Part shown: piece after piece, positions 9,580 to 20,000 of the stretch
Layout of the letters: every line of letters begins with the position of its first letter
How positions within the stretch are numbered: the first letter of the stretch is position 1
Assembly (NCBI GenBank): GCA_903920145.1
Contig: CAIXKV010000184.1
Location: forward strand, 1 to 64,000
From: an uncultured Rhodospirillales bacterium
Lineage (GTDB): Bacteria > Pseudomonadota > Alphaproteobacteria > Azospirillales > Azospirillaceae
DNA length: 64,000 bases
Reading direction: 5' to 3'
The notes under the pieces: model-generated
What the model was told of the DNA's origin: nothing
What the model saw: the letters and a program-made list of their open reading frames with translations, nothing else
Database searches by the model: none
Position numbers and translations under genes: made by a program

Positions 9580-10668
9580 ATGGACCTGGGTATTTTGACC
9601 CTGCCGCTGACAATGGCGGCCCTGGCGTTTGGATTCGCTGTGATTACGGATACACAAGCCGTTCATGTGGACCGAATCAACATTCCAACTGAGATCGCAT
9701 CCACCGCCGGCTATACTCCTGATGTCGTTCGCAATCGCCTCGTGGACGAAATGCACGAAATCGAGAAACAGGCGGATTCGACCGCTCAAGCCCGAGGCAT
9801 TCAGCTTCAGGGAGAGAAAGGGCCGCTTGTGGTCCTGGCGGATTATCTCAAGGTGACGCCGTTGATACGAGTCGCCCAAGAGACTGTCGGATTGATTCCC
9901 TACAGCTTCAGCGGAGAGGTTGTTGCTTACGGAAAAGATTTAGAGTTTGTCTTGCGAGGTACAGATGCCAGCAAGAATCAAACATATATCCAAGTCAGAG
10001 CGCCCAAAGAACAGATCAAGCAGCTTATTCATAACACTGCTTATGAAGCAATTCGGGCCATTGATCCTTATCTTTTAGCCGCATATCAGTTCAAAAAAGA
10101 CTTCGTAACCCGTGATTTTACATCTACAATCGAAATTATACATCGTGAGTTAGCAAAACCAGACTCCGAAGTTAGTAAGTGGATGTATAATCTCTGGGGT
10201 ATCGTCCTCTATCAGCAAGCCGATCGGGCAGGCGCCATTGAAAAATTCCAGGCGGCACTTGCTCGTGACCCGAATTTTGCCGCTCCACTTTTGAATTGGG
10301 GAGTTGTTCTGGCCCGAGAAGGAAATAATGAAGAAGCTATTGAAAAATTCCAAAAATTGGTTACCAATCCGAAAATTGAAGCTTCCAAGGTCGCTATTGC
10401 TGGTGCATACAGCGAGTGGGGATTTTCATTAGCTTTGCTCGGCCATTATGACGATGCGTTTGCTAAATTTGATCTGGCAATCAAAGCAGACCCGACCTTT
10501 GCCGACGCCTATTCAAGCTGGGCCGAGGTCTTAAGCGCCCTTGGCCGAACCGATGATGCTGCAAAAATGACCGCTCGTTCGCTTAAGATACGCAACGACG
10601 TCATCTATACCGAAAATTTAATTGGACCCGTTCAAAGGCTGCCGGCAACGGCATCCGTCATTAACTAG
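9580..10668 (+). CDS. TPR-repeat protein with N-terminal membrane anchor or signal
   Basis: The 362-residue product starts with a hydrophobic segment (about 3-26), likely a signal or anchor. A unique region (about 30-170) has no family I recognise. At least three TPR-like helical pairs follow between about 190 and 345, seen in the repeated pattern A-I-E-K-F-Q-A-A-L-x-x-D-P-x-F-A and its variants. TPR domains bind partner proteins; the partner here is unknown. GGAG upstream (gagaggagctttctg) supports the start. The divergent intergenic space to the peptide-binding gene (9287-9579) shows no clear operator. The gene ends 2 bases before a perfect hairpin. Confidence 0.75.
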   Translation: MDLGILTLPLTMAALAFGFAVITDTQAVHVDRINIPTEIASTAGYTPDVVRNRLVDEMHEIEKQADSTAQARGIQLQGEKGPLVVLADYLKVTPLIRVAQETVGLIPYSFSGEVVAYGKDLEFVLRGTDASKNQTYIQVRAPKEQIKQLIHNTAYEAIRAIDPYLLAAYQFKKDFVTRDFTSTIEIIHRELAKPDSEVSKWMYNLWGIVLYQQADRAGAIEKFQAALARDPNFAAPLLNWGVVLAREGNNEEAIEKFQKLVTNPKIEASKVAIAGAYSEWGFSLALLGHYDDAFAKFDLAIKADPTFADAYSSWAEVLSALGRTDDAAKMTARSLKIRNDVIYTENLIGPVQRLPATASVIN

Positions 10669-10670
10669 GA

Positions 10671-10711
10671 AAAGTCTGCGGCGATTGCTTGAAGCAATCG
10701 CCGCAGACTTT
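10671..10711 (+). terminator. Perfect 20-bp inverted repeat after TPR gene
   Basis: Two exact 20-base arms (10671-10690 and 10692-10711) separated by a single G form a very stable hairpin immediately after the TPR gene stop. The right arm ends in GACTTTA, so the U-tract is short. It is most simply a terminator, possibly shielding the downstream small gene, which starts 12 bases later. Confidence 0.7.
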
Positions 10712-10722
10712 AGGTATACGAA

Positions 10723-11010
10723 ATGCCTGGCTATCGAGTCGAGATATCACTGAGTGACAAGACGGCTCGCGAGTTGGCGGCCTTGGCGGAGGGTGGGGAA
10801 CGCCTCCCCCAGGACGTTGCTCGAGAAGCCGTAGAGCTATTCGTCAGCCTGCCGCACGACGTCAGACTTATTCTATCTCGCCTAACAAAAAAACGCGAAG
10901 GTTGCGACGGTTTTCTTGCTCCCAAGGATGCTGTTGGGCTTTTACGCCATGCGGAAGGATGGTTACAAGCCAAAGAATTAAATGAAATTGCTCACGAGCT
11001 TTTACCATAG
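10723..11010 (+). CDS. Small hypothetical protein
   Basis: The 95-residue protein is not recognised. It opens with MPGYRVEISLSDKTARELAALA, a strand followed by a helix that could suggest a ribbon-helix-helix DNA-binding or antitoxin-like fold. The remainder is predicted helical with a K-K-R-E turn. No partner toxin is visible. It starts 12 bases after the strong hairpin and has no clear ribosome binding site, so expression is uncertain. Confidence 0.45.
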   Translation: MPGYRVEISLSDKTARELAALAEGGERLPQDVAREAVELFVSLPHDVRLILSRLTKKREGCDGFLAPKDAVGLLRHAEGWLQAKELNEIAHELLP

Positions 11011-11147
11011 GATCGAAAACCATTGGCGATTCTTTAAACAGGGAATGCAGGGGCGTTATACACGCAGCGTTACCGTGAGTCCGTCTTGTTTTTTTGAGCA
11101 TATAGCGCCTTGGCCTACAATAAGCTGTCTACGGCCCGGCAGCTGTT

Positions 11148-12344
11148 ATGAAGGTTGCGGCCGCGATGACAACTGAACCACCTTCATTTCATTCCGTTTT
11201 GGATTTGGTTTGCACAGATGCAGACCAAGCTCGTGACGGGTTGACCTTAAGCATACGGCGAGGTAATGAATTCTGGTTCGTCTTACCCGATAATATTTTA
11301 CCTGCTGGTCCTAATTCTGATAATTGGCTTCCTTATTTAAGCCTCGACCCCAACGGACGCAGGGCCTATTTACTGGCCCGGATGGCTTTTAGTGGAACGG
11401 ACGGCACCATCGTTGATTCAACTTCCGGTAAAGTCATTCTAGTTGACTTTCAGCCCTGTGTTCTCGTCGGGCGCAATAAGGAAGGACGCGGCACCATTCG
11501 ACGTTTTGACGATGTTAAGCCGCTAAAGCCTCCTCCCCCGCCCCCACCCGAACCCGAAGGACCGACGATCCCGGATGTTGGTGCCTTGCTGACAGGACTT
11601 GAAGAAACGCGTCAAACGCTCGCAACCGTTGATTCCTTATTGGATGACCCGAATTCTTTATTAACGGAAGATGAAGAGAAGCGCCGAGAAATTCAAGGCG
11701 CAATTGCCGCCACTAAAGACCGTGCACTGATCGGCCTAGAACGGTTAGGCGAGGCCCTTTCGCTCGGCCCCAGTCAACCCACAGAGGAATGGCGTGAAAA
11801 CGTTCATAAGGCTTTGACTGAAACTATTGAAGCCATGGTTTCTTTCGAAGACTTGGCTGATGACCTTCGTGATGAGAAACGGCAAGAATTAGAAGTCCTT
11901 CATCGATCAATTGTTACGTATTTTGCACGAATTGATCCAAAATTGAATGCCGAAGCTTGTCAGCAATTTTCTAGAGGTGTTAATCAGATTATTCTTGAGG
12001 AGAGAAAATCATCACTAAACGAAAAGTGCGAACGACTTGAAGTCTCTATTGAAAAAAATTATGAGTATATTATATCAACTCTTCAAGGTTTTATTTCAAA
12101 AGGAGCAAGCTTGGCAATGATTCCCTTTCCATTTATTGAATCAATTTCAGGAACACAAATAAAACTTGTTTTTAATATGGTTCACTTAGCCATGGCCGTG
12201 CGTTTTGGCGGATTATCGATCCGGCTTGATACATCCAAATCACCCCGCCTCCACGATGAACTGCGCGGATGGGATGGATCTCACCCTCCGCGCGTTTACA
12301 TCGTTGACCGCCGTACGGATAAACACCCGCATTCTCTTGACTAA
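11148..12344 (+). CDS. Unrecognised protein with Pro-rich linker and helical middle
   Basis: The 398-residue protein has three visible parts. The first (about 7-125) is globular and beta-rich. A Pro-rich linker follows (P-run at about 127-137). A long helical, charged region runs from about 145 to 310. The C-terminal part contains a moderately hydrophobic stretch (about 315-350) and ends in basic/His-rich DRRTDKHPH. I do not recognise a family. Met7 (11166) is an equally good start. It converges on the DUF2889 gene with 9 bases between stops. The middle is more AT-rich than its surroundings. Confidence 0.6.
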   Translation: MKVAAAMTTEPPSFHSVLDLVCTDADQARDGLTLSIRRGNEFWFVLPDNILPAGPNSDNWLPYLSLDPNGRRAYLLARMAFSGTDGTIVDSTSGKVILVDFQPCVLVGRNKEGRGTIRRFDDVKPLKPPPPPPPEPEGPTIPDVGALLTGLEETRQTLATVDSLLDDPNSLLTEDEEKRREIQGAIAATKDRALIGLERLGEALSLGPSQPTEEWRENVHKALTETIEAMVSFEDLADDLRDEKRQELEVLHRSIVTYFARIDPKLNAEACQQFSRGVNQIILEERKSSLNEKCERLEVSIEKNYEYIISTLQGFISKGASLAMIPFPFIESISGTQIKLVFNMVHLAMAVRFGGLSIRLDTSKSPRLHDELRGWDGSHPPRVYIVDRRTDKHPHSLD

Positions 12345-12353
12345 GAAAAGCAG

Positions 12354-12938
12354 TTAGACATCCTGCTTCTCAATGTAATGATCCGGCCAATAACCACGCA
12401 CGAACTCACCAGAACTATCAAAAACGTGACAAACATCCAACAACGCAGGACGCTCTTTGATTCGATTTCCGTGCTGATCCTCAGTGTCAGGAGCAGGTGC
12501 ACGTTCACGGACCAAAATTGGATAGATGGTTTGAAAAGCCGTGGTCGCAATAGGACCAAGCAGCTCGGTCAGGTGGGTACACCCCTTAATTCCAGCAAGC
12601 CGTTCTTTGATCGCCCGATTCCAGCCTGCACCAATGGTCAACCCGATCATCTGCTGAAGGGCACCTGTTATTTCCCCACAGATATGGAAAGGTGATTTCA
12701 AGATCACCGCCTCGATATTCGTGACCAGAAAATCATCGGTCACGGTTAAGCGAATCATCATCTCGTGCACCGGATCACCAGGCTCTATATCGCCGCGATG
12801 AACCGTGTGAAAACTATAAGTCTTCACATCGATCAAGTGGCCTTCGACATCCCACAACCCATCTTCACGACGATAGCCGCGACAGGTAACGTGACGGGTA
12901 TGGATATGCTTGCGAGGGCTGGGATCGGATAAGGCCAT
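12354..12938 (-). CDS. DUF2889 domain-containing protein
   Basis: The 194-residue protein matches DUF2889: HTRHVTCRGYRREDGLWDVEG at the N-terminus, then GCTHLTELLGPIATTAFQT at about 130-150. The family is widespread in proteobacteria and its function is unknown. The start at 12938 is preceded by GTGGAG at good spacing; the reading frame is open to 12980 without that support. It lies directly downstream of the CBS-pair gene on the same strand, and the two may be co-transcribed. Confidence 0.88.
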   Translation of the reverse strand: MALSDPSPRKHIHTRHVTCRGYRREDGLWDVEGHLIDVKTYSFHTVHRGDIEPGDPVHEMMIRLTVTDDFLVTNIEAVILKSPFHICGEITGALQQMIGLTIGAGWNRAIKERLAGIKGCTHLTELLGPIATTAFQTIYPILVRERAPAPDTEDQHGNRIKERPALLDVCHVFDSSGEFVRGYWPDHYIEKQDV

Positions 12939-12987
12939 CGGGTCTCCACACAGGTTGGACGCCGCCACTCCAGCCACCAAGACCGCT

Positions 12988-13470
12988 TCAATGAGGGCGA
13001 TCTACGATGGTATCGACAGAATACCCAGAGCCGAAGACAATGGCCTCGCACTCGTGGACGTCCTGCACCAATTGCTCAGTGGCGACAGCAAACAGATCCC
13101 GCATCGATACCACGCCGACCACTCGATCGTCTTCCACCACCGGAAGATGGCGGTAGTGCCTTTTTCGCATGAACTGAAGCGCATCTAAAGCCCGTGCTTC
13201 TGGAGGCAAAACGTCCGGATTTTGGGTCATAACATCGCCTAATCGTACCTGGACGGCGTGTCGACCGGCCCCGACCACCCGAACTGTCAAATCTCGCTCG
13301 GTAAAGATGCCAATAATTGGGCTCTCTGTTGTCCCATCAGCGGTTACCACGACAGCACTAATGTTGTGCTCGATCATCTGTTTCACGGCCATGAGGACCG
13401 AATCTTCAGGCGCTAGAGCAACAACATCCTGATCATGAATCACATCAGGGATCAATTTCCGTAGCGCCAT
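12988..13470 (-). CDS. CBS-pair domain protein
   Basis: The 160-residue cytoplasmic protein consists essentially of two tandem CBS motifs (about 12-65 and 80-140). Family patterns seen are IIGIFTERDLTVRVV and VVGVVSMRDLFAV. Stand-alone CBS pairs bind adenine nucleotides and act as regulatory modules. The target is unknown. It sits in a minus-strand run with DUF2889 downstream and the CorC-like gene upstream (133 bases away). That upstream gene also has CBS domains but belongs to a different family. Confidence 0.9.
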   Translation of the reverse strand: MALRKLIPDVIHDQDVVALAPEDSVLMAVKQMIEHNISAVVVTADGTTESPIIGIFTERDLTVRVVGAGRHAVQVRLGDVMTQNPDVLPPEARALDALQFMRKRHYRHLPVVEDDRVVGVVSMRDLFAVATEQLVQDVHECEAIVFGSGYSVDTIVDRPH

Positions 13471-13603
13471 TGTTTGTCTCCATCGGTTCCCCTCTCCCCT
13501 TCAAAAAGGAAGTGTGTGGCGAATCCCTTTCGTCAAGCGAAGGTGCGGCCATACGCGTTTACGGCAGACATATCAGGAGGAAAGAAGGCCCCAGGGACGA
13601 GGA

Positions 13604-14926
13604 TCAGGCGACTCGAGACTCTCTGTCGTCTTCAGGTTTGACGGGGGCCACACCGCCGACTCCTGGGGGGGTCATCCGCAGCGAAGTGATTTGATGACGC
13701 TGGCGTCCCAAAATTTCAAAGCGGAAGTCGTAAAAGACAAAAGTTTGCCCAACATCGGGAATTCGCCGAGCCTCATTCAGCACCAAGCCTGCGATCGTCG
13801 AGGCGCGCTCATCAGGTAATCGCCACTCGAATTCACGGTTTAAATCTCGAATCGTGACCCAGCCATCAACAATATAAGCTCCACCCAGTTCTGCGCGAAC
13901 ACCGGCCACCTGAACATCATGTTCGTCGGCAATATCACCAACAATTTCTTCCAGAATATCTTCTAATGTCACTACGCCCATCAAGCTGCCATACTCATCG
14001 ACCACCAGGGCAAAATGCTCGCGCCGTCGTCGGAAGGCTTGAAGCTGGTCAAAAAGAGTCGTGGTGTCGGGCGTAAACCAAGGTTTTTGGGCAATTGCCA
14101 AAATGTCCATTTTATCCAATTCACCGCCATGAGCATGAACTTCCCGCAATAGGGCCTTGGCATGCAGCACACCGATAATGTTATCCGTCTCGCCTTGCCA
14201 TAATGGCACTCGGGTAAAAGGACTATTCAACACAGCATCAACAATATCGCCAGGAGGTAGCGATGCATCAATCACCACGACATTACGGCGATGTGTCATA
14301 ATTTCACTAACTTCAACATTGGTTAAATCTAGAATCGAACGCAACATCGCTCGCTCTTCCCGAATCTCCTCTTCTGTATCAACACCACGATGTAGATCGA
14401 TGGCTCCACGTAGTTCTTCTTCACTGGAAACCATACCTTGGGTTCGAATATCGGCCCCCAACAGCCGTAGCATATGCAAAACACACCACCCAACCGCCTT
14501 CGTGATGGGCGCCAACACCAGAACGGCAAAACGTACAGGCCGTGCCACAAACAACGCTGCACTATCGGCATAATTAATGGCATAGGTCTTGGGCATGACC
14601 TCGGCAAAAATCAAAATCAATCCGGTCATGATGACGGTTGCATACAGCACACCATGATCCCCAAACATCTGGATCATTAAACTGGTGGCCATCGCAGAGC
14701 TAAGAATATTAATGGCGTTATTGCCCAGCAGCAGGGCGCCAATCATTTGCTCTTTTTGTTCGCGCAGACGATTGACCATCTTTGCGCGTCGGTTCCCCTC
14801 CTGCTCCAACTGGTGCATGCGCGCCCGCGATGCCCCCGTCAGAGCGGTCTCTGCTCCAGAGAAGAATGCCGAAACCCCAACCAGGACCAGGATCGTACCG
14901 ACCGTGACCCACACCGCCATGTCCAT
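13604..14926 (-). CDS. CorC/HlyC-type (CNNM/DUF21) transporter-like protein
   Basis: The 440-residue membrane protein has an N-terminal DUF21 region with about four membrane segments (residues 1-190). It includes the FFSGAETAL signature at about 22-30. A CBS pair (about 205-330) and a C-terminal CorC_HlyC/transporter-associated domain (about 345-425) follow. The family is linked to Mg/Co homeostasis, and older names call it hemolysin-like. The aroK-aroB-corC order on one strand, with 117 bases between aroB and this gene, is common in alphaproteobacteria. That suggests a shared transcript. Confidence 0.92.
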   Translation of the reverse strand: MDMAVWVTVGTILVLVGVSAFFSGAETALTGASRARMHQLEQEGNRRAKMVNRLREQKEQMIGALLLGNNAINILSSAMATSLMIQMFGDHGVLYATVIMTGLILIFAEVMPKTYAINYADSAALFVARPVRFAVLVLAPITKAVGWCVLHMLRLLGADIRTQGMVSSEEELRGAIDLHRGVDTEEEIREERAMLRSILDLTNVEVSEIMTHRRNVVVIDASLPPGDIVDAVLNSPFTRVPLWQGETDNIIGVLHAKALLREVHAHGGELDKMDILAIAQKPWFTPDTTTLFDQLQAFRRRREHFALVVDEYGSLMGVVTLEDILEEIVGDIADEHDVQVAGVRAELGGAYIVDGWVTIRDLNREFEWRLPDERASTIAGLVLNEARRIPDVGQTFVFYDFRFEILGRQRHQITSLRMTPPGVGGVAPVKPEDDRESRVA

Positions 14927-15043
14927 CGCTTCCGCCCGCTCGAAGGCAACCGCCCTGCCCTAACCCGCAGCCGCGCCTCACAGGCCGGTAGCATACCGCC
15001 CACCACGAGTCCAAGCAATGATCACAAACGAAAATGTTAACCG

Positions 15044-16162
15044 CTACGGCCTCGACTGTAACGCTAATATTTTCAGAACATCGGCTGAATCAACGTCAGC
15101 GGCTAGGAATGCTTGACCGATTCCTCGCGTCAAAACAAACGTAATGCGCCCGTCGCGAACTTTTTTGTCTCGGCTCATATGGGCCAGAAGATGTTCAGGA
15201 TGCCAAGGCAATCCGGGCACATCGGCAGGGCCGCAAGGCAAGCCGACTTCGAACAAATGCCGACGAACCCGCAGTGCGTCGGCGGCTGGGGCCAATCCCA
15301 ACATCACCGACAGGTCAAAGGCCAGAACCATACCGATAGCCACGGCTTCGCCATGGGTTAGGGTGTCACCAAAATCGCAGGCCGCCTCCAATGCGTGCCC
15401 AAAGGTATGGCCAAGATTCAAGAGGGCCCGCGAGCCGGCTTCCCGTTCATCCGCCCCCACGATCCGGGCCTTGGCCTGACAACTGACCCGAACAGCATAA
15501 CGACGAGCATCGGACTCCCCCGCAACCACGGCAGTGCCCTTTTGCTCCAACCACTCAAAAAAACAGGGATCGCCAATCAGCCCGTATTTGACGACTTCGG
15601 CATAACCGGACAGCACATCTCGTTTCGGCAAGGTATCCATCACCTGGGTATCGGCCAGCACCAATCGAGGCTGATGAAAGGCGCCAATCAAATTTTTCCC
15701 GTGGCGACTATTGATGCCGGTCTTTCCTCCTACAGAACTGTCTACTTGAGCCAGCAACGTCGTGGGTATCTGGATGAAATCTAATCCACGCAAAGCAATA
15801 GCTGCCGTGAAACCAACCAGATCACCGACGACTCCTCCTCCTAATGCCACCAAGACTGTGGAGCGTTCGATGCCGCGCCCCAGCACAGCCTCTAATAATT
15901 GCTCTAAATGCTCAAAGCTCTTGGTCCGTTCTCCCGGCGGGAGAAGAATTGCTGACCCGCCGTCAGCCAGTCCTTCCCGATCCAGCGCATGCTCCAGCGC
16001 CGGCAGATGCCGCTTGGCCACGGTCTGGTCCGTCACGACGATCAACCGACGACGCTTTCCGATGGTCTCGGCAATCAGGCGCCCCGCCGAAGCCATCACA
16101 CCGGGGCCAACGATGATATCGTAACCACGATGGTCGAGTTCAACACGAACGATCTCTTTCAT
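15044..16162 (-). CDS. aroB: 3-dehydroquinate synthase
   Basis: The 372-residue enzyme of the shikimate pathway converts DAHP to 3-dehydroquinate using NAD and a divalent metal. The NAD-binding GGGVVGDLVGF (about 108-118) and DSSVGGKTGIN (about 141-151) are present. The metal-ligand segments GHTFGHALEA and THGEAVAIGM lie in the C-terminal half. The length matches the family. Its start overlaps the aroK stop by 4 bases (ATGA), indicating translational coupling. Confidence 0.97.
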   Translation of the reverse strand: MKEIVRVELDHRGYDIIVGPGVMASAGRLIAETIGKRRRLIVVTDQTVAKRHLPALEHALDREGLADGGSAILLPPGERTKSFEHLEQLLEAVLGRGIERSTVLVALGGGVVGDLVGFTAAIALRGLDFIQIPTTLLAQVDSSVGGKTGINSRHGKNLIGAFHQPRLVLADTQVMDTLPKRDVLSGYAEVVKYGLIGDPCFFEWLEQKGTAVVAGESDARRYAVRVSCQAKARIVGADEREAGSRALLNLGHTFGHALEAACDFGDTLTHGEAVAIGMVLAFDLSVMLGLAPAADALRVRRHLFEVGLPCGPADVPGLPWHPEHLLAHMSRDKKVRDGRITFVLTRGIGQAFLAADVDSADVLKILALQSRP

Positions 16163-16821
16163 GGCTTCGGCCTCGCGGTTTTGCTGCTCTCTTCGACCAA
16201 TTCGGGAACGGGACTGCTAACGGCCAGTGATTGTCCTAAATGACGCTCGACTGCGGCCAATACTCGATCCACCATATCTTCGACCGAGCAATCATCACTA
16301 TTTACAGTGAGATCAGCTTCAGTGTAAATCGGATATCGGTGAGCAATCAAACCTTCAAGAACGTCCCGTGGAGACTTCCCTTGCTTAAGCAGCGGGCGAT
16401 TGTTTCGACGAGCCGTCCGGGCGACCAGAACGTCAAGATCGGCCCGCAGCCACACTGTGATGACCCGACCGCGCATCAATCCTCGCGTGATTGGATCAAT
16501 AAAAGCACCGCCACCAGTAGCTAAAATATGGGCTGGCTGCTCTAACAATCGAGCGATGACCCGCCGTTCGCCATCCCGAAAGGCGGCCTCCCCATGAGCC
16601 AGAAAATATTCCTCGATGGTACATCCAGCAGCGACCTCGATCTCTTCGTCGGCATCAACAAAGCGCAACCCCAATCGGGCTGCCAGTCGCTTACCCACTG
16701 CCGTCTTACCGGCCCCCATCAAGCCGACCAGGGCCACCGTTCGTGGGAGAACAGCTCCCTCCGGCCTGGTGGCGGGACCAAGCGCCGATACCGACCGGCG
16801 TTGTGGAGAAAACAAAGACAT
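16159..16821 (-). CDS. aroK: Shikimate kinase
   Basis: The 220-residue kinase phosphorylates shikimate at the 3-OH. The P-loop GLMGAGKTAVGK, the shikimate-binding D-A-D-E-E-I-E and the GGGAF motif are all present, along with the lid segment R-x-x-x-R-R-N-N-R-P-L-L. The start is placed at MSLFSPQRR (16821). The frame extends to 16905, but that extension is unusual for the family. A C-terminal tail of about 20 residues beyond the typical fold ends in TARPKP. It is the first gene of the aroK-aroB-corC cluster. Confidence 0.95.
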   Translation of the reverse strand: MSLFSPQRRSVSALGPATRPEGAVLPRTVALVGLMGAGKTAVGKRLAARLGLRFVDADEEIEVAAGCTIEEYFLAHGEAAFRDGERRVIARLLEQPAHILATGGGAFIDPITRGLMRGRVITVWLRADLDVLVARTARRNNRPLLKQGKSPRDVLEGLIAHRYPIYTEADLTVNSDDCSVEDMVDRVLAAVERHLGQSLAVSSPVPELVEESSKTARPKP

Positions 16822-17032
16822 TCGAGCCCCAAGCCCCGCCAAGAATTCCCTTAACCGCAGGGGCGCCACGCCGCCACGCCGCAACGGCGGCACCAAGACC
16901 GCCACACCTAACTCTCACACCATGGCACAGCGGCGCCGCCGCTGCCAAGAGGCATCGAAAGCCGTAAGACAAGCCACAAACAGCCCCACACGCCAACAGG
17001 ATTAGAGCAGCCTACCACTCATTGCCCTCGAA

Positions 17033-17092
17033 CCGTTGATGCCGACACATCAAGGCTCGAGGGTATCATCGTCATGGCTCGCCGGTATCACA
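17033..17092 (+). repeat. Dispersed intergenic repeat, copy 2 (half element)
   Basis: The hairpin TTGATG-CCGACA-CATCAA is followed by GGCTCGAGGGTATCATCG and TCATGGCTCGCCGGTATCA. The order and spacing match copy 1, but the GTCTGAGGGC flank is missing. On the minus strand the block reads TGATACCGGCGAGCC, and its TGA is the stop codon of the mutase gene. Confidence 0.8.
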
Positions 17093-20000
17093 TATTACGC
17101 CGATAGCACCCTCCCACTTCGAACAACGCTTCAGTGATTTGCCCAAGAGAACACAATCTTACCGCGTCCATTAAGACACCAAACAAATTTTGGCCATTGA
17201 TCGCGGCCTCTTTCAGGCGAGCCAAAACAATCGGCGCAGAGTCGGCGTGACGACGCTGAAAATCGGCCAACCGCTGAAGTTGATTTTGCTTTTCTTCGTC
17301 CGAAGACCGTTGCAGCTTGGGCACCACTGCCGGCCCCGGTTCCGGGTTTAGGAAGGTATTGACGCCGATAATAGGCAACCGCCCATCATGTTTCAGAGTC
17401 TCGTAGAGTAAAGACTCATCTTGAATGCGGCCCCGCTGATACCCCGTTTCCATGGCTCCTAGGACACCGCCGCGCTCGGAAAGGCGTTCGAACTCCGCCA
17501 GAACGGCCTCTTCAACCAAATCCGTTAATTCCTCGATGATGAAAGAACCCTGGTTAGGGTTTTCATTCATAGCCACGCCCCATTCGCGGTTGATGACCAT
17601 TTGAATGGCTAGGGCTCGACGCACACTTTCGGCAGTTGGGGTTGTAAAGGCCTCGTCATGGGCGTTGGTGTGCAAGCTGTTGCAGTTATCGTAAACCGCA
17701 ATCAGGGCTTGCAGCGTGGTCCGAATATCATTGAAGTCCATTTCTTGAGCGTGAAGTGAACGCCCAGACGTCTGGATGTGATATTTAAGCTTCTGGGAAC
17801 GCTCGTTGGCACCATAGCGAAAGCGTAACGCGGTAGACCAAATCCGGCGAGCCACCCGGCCCATCACCGAGTATTCAGGCTCCATCCCGTTGGAAAAGAA
17901 GAAGGATAGATTCGGCGCAAAATCATCGATCTTCATCCCACGCGCAAGATAGGCTTCAACATAGGTAAAGCCGTTAGCAAGGGTGAAAGCCAATTGCGAG
18001 ATCGGGTTGGCGCCCGCTTCGGCAATATGGTAGCCCGAAATTGATACCGAATAGAAATTTCGGACATTATGCTGAACAAACCACTCCTGAATATCAGCCA
18101 TCATTCTGAGGGCAAATTCAGTTGAGAAAATACAGGTATTTTGCCCTTGATCTTCTTTTAAGATATCAGCCTGAACAGTTCCCCGAACATTTTCCAGAAC
18201 CCAGGCTCGAACCTTGACGGCCTCTTCAGGGGTTGGTAACCGCCCACTCTCTTTCTCAAAGCGGTCAAGCTGACGATCGATAGCAGTGTTCAGGAACATG
18301 GCAAGGATTGACGGAGCGGGCCCATTGATGGTCATCGACACCGATGTCATCGGATCGCACAGCTCAAAGCCATCGTACAACACCTTAAGATCATCCAGAG
18401 TCGCGATCGACACCCCGGAATTTCCGACTTTTCCATAGATATCGGGCCGCAAATCGGGATCAAATCCGTAAAGCGTGACCGAATCGAAGGCGGTTGAGAG
18501 CCGCTTTGACTTGGTATCCTTGGACAGATATTTGAAACGGTGATTGGTCCGAAAAGCGTCCCCCTCACCTGCGAACATCCGGGTCGGGTCTTCATTCTCG
18601 CGTTTAAAAGCAAACACGCCGGCAGTATAGGGAAATTCTCCCGGCAGATTCTCCAACAACAACCACCGTAAAATCTCGCCCTCATCCTCGAATCTCGGCA
18701 AGACGACCTTAGGAATGCGCGTTCCCGAGATCGACTGACGGGTCAGATGAGTCCTGATCTCACGATCTCGAACCCGCACGACATGCTGATCTCCAGAATA
18801 ATTCTCTCGCATTTTAGGCCAATTAGCCAACAGCTCTCGACAGCGCGCTTCCAAGGCCGCATCGCGGGCTTCAGCCAACGTCTCGACATCTTCGGCAGGC
18901 CGTCCGGCGGCACGCAGCAACGCCGCCGCCGCCCGCAACTGGTGACGCTCCCGAGCGACACTCACCTGCTGCCGGACCTCGGCATGATACGTCCGCACCG
19001 TGCCCGCAATTTCCGCCAGATAACGCTGGCGCGATGGTGGCACAATGGCTTGACCAGGGTCCGAAGCCCGCACGGCAACCGGCACCAAGGTGGTTTGCGG
19101 CAGCCGAGTAAACCCTTTGGTGGCCAAGAGCCTCAGCACCTCCTGATAAACCGCTGTAACACCAGGATCACTGAAACGGGCAGCGATGGCGCCAAAAACC
19201 GGCATCTGATCGCTCAGAACATCAAAGGCTTCCCGATTGCGCTGAACCTGTTTGCGGACATCCCGCAAAGCATCGGACGCGCCTTTGCGATCAAATTTAT
19301 TGATCACGACCACCTGCGCGAAGTCGAGCATATCGATCTTCTCGAGTTGGCTGGCGGCGCCATATTCAGGAGTCATGACGTAAATTGGAATATCCACATA
19401 CGGGACAATGCCGGTATCGCCTTGGCCAATGCCCGGTGTTTCCACCACCACCAGATCAAAGCCCGCTATCTTACAAGCGGCGATGATATCCGTGATGGTC
19501 GCCGGCACTTCGTTTCCGGCATGGCGAGTGGCGAGCGAGCGCATGAACACATTGGGCGCGCCAATGGCATTCATACGAATGCGATCTCCCAGCAAGGCGC
19601 CGCCGGTACGCCGCCGGGTTGGGTCGACCGCGATCACGGCGATTCTTGGCTCTCCGCTATAGAGCCGGAAACGCCGGATCAACTCATCGGTCAGCGACGA
19701 TTTGCCGGCACCGCCGGTTCCGGTGACACCCAAGACCGGCACGCCACAAGCCGCCGCCGATGCTCGCAGGGCCTGACGCTGGTCTTCGGGCAACAACCCG
19801 GCCTCGATCATCGAAATCAATCGCGCCAAAAAGACTCCGCCCGAGGCCATCAAGCCCTGGGGATCACGGAAATCCGGCATCGTTCCTGCGGTTAGGTCGC
19901 CATCGGCTTGACGCAGCATATCCGCGATGATTCCCTGCAACCCCAAGCGTAGCCCGTCTTCTGGAGAATAGAGCCGGGTTACGCCGTAGCCATGCAGCTC

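Noticed and set aside
10723-11010. Toxin-antitoxin pair
   Set aside because: The small protein could be ribbon-helix-helix-like, but no toxin-like gene overlaps or adjoins it.
18747-19895. Plus-strand frame of 382 codons opposite icmF
   Set aside because: The region encodes the G-protein domain on the other strand; composition is antisense-like and no motif is seen.
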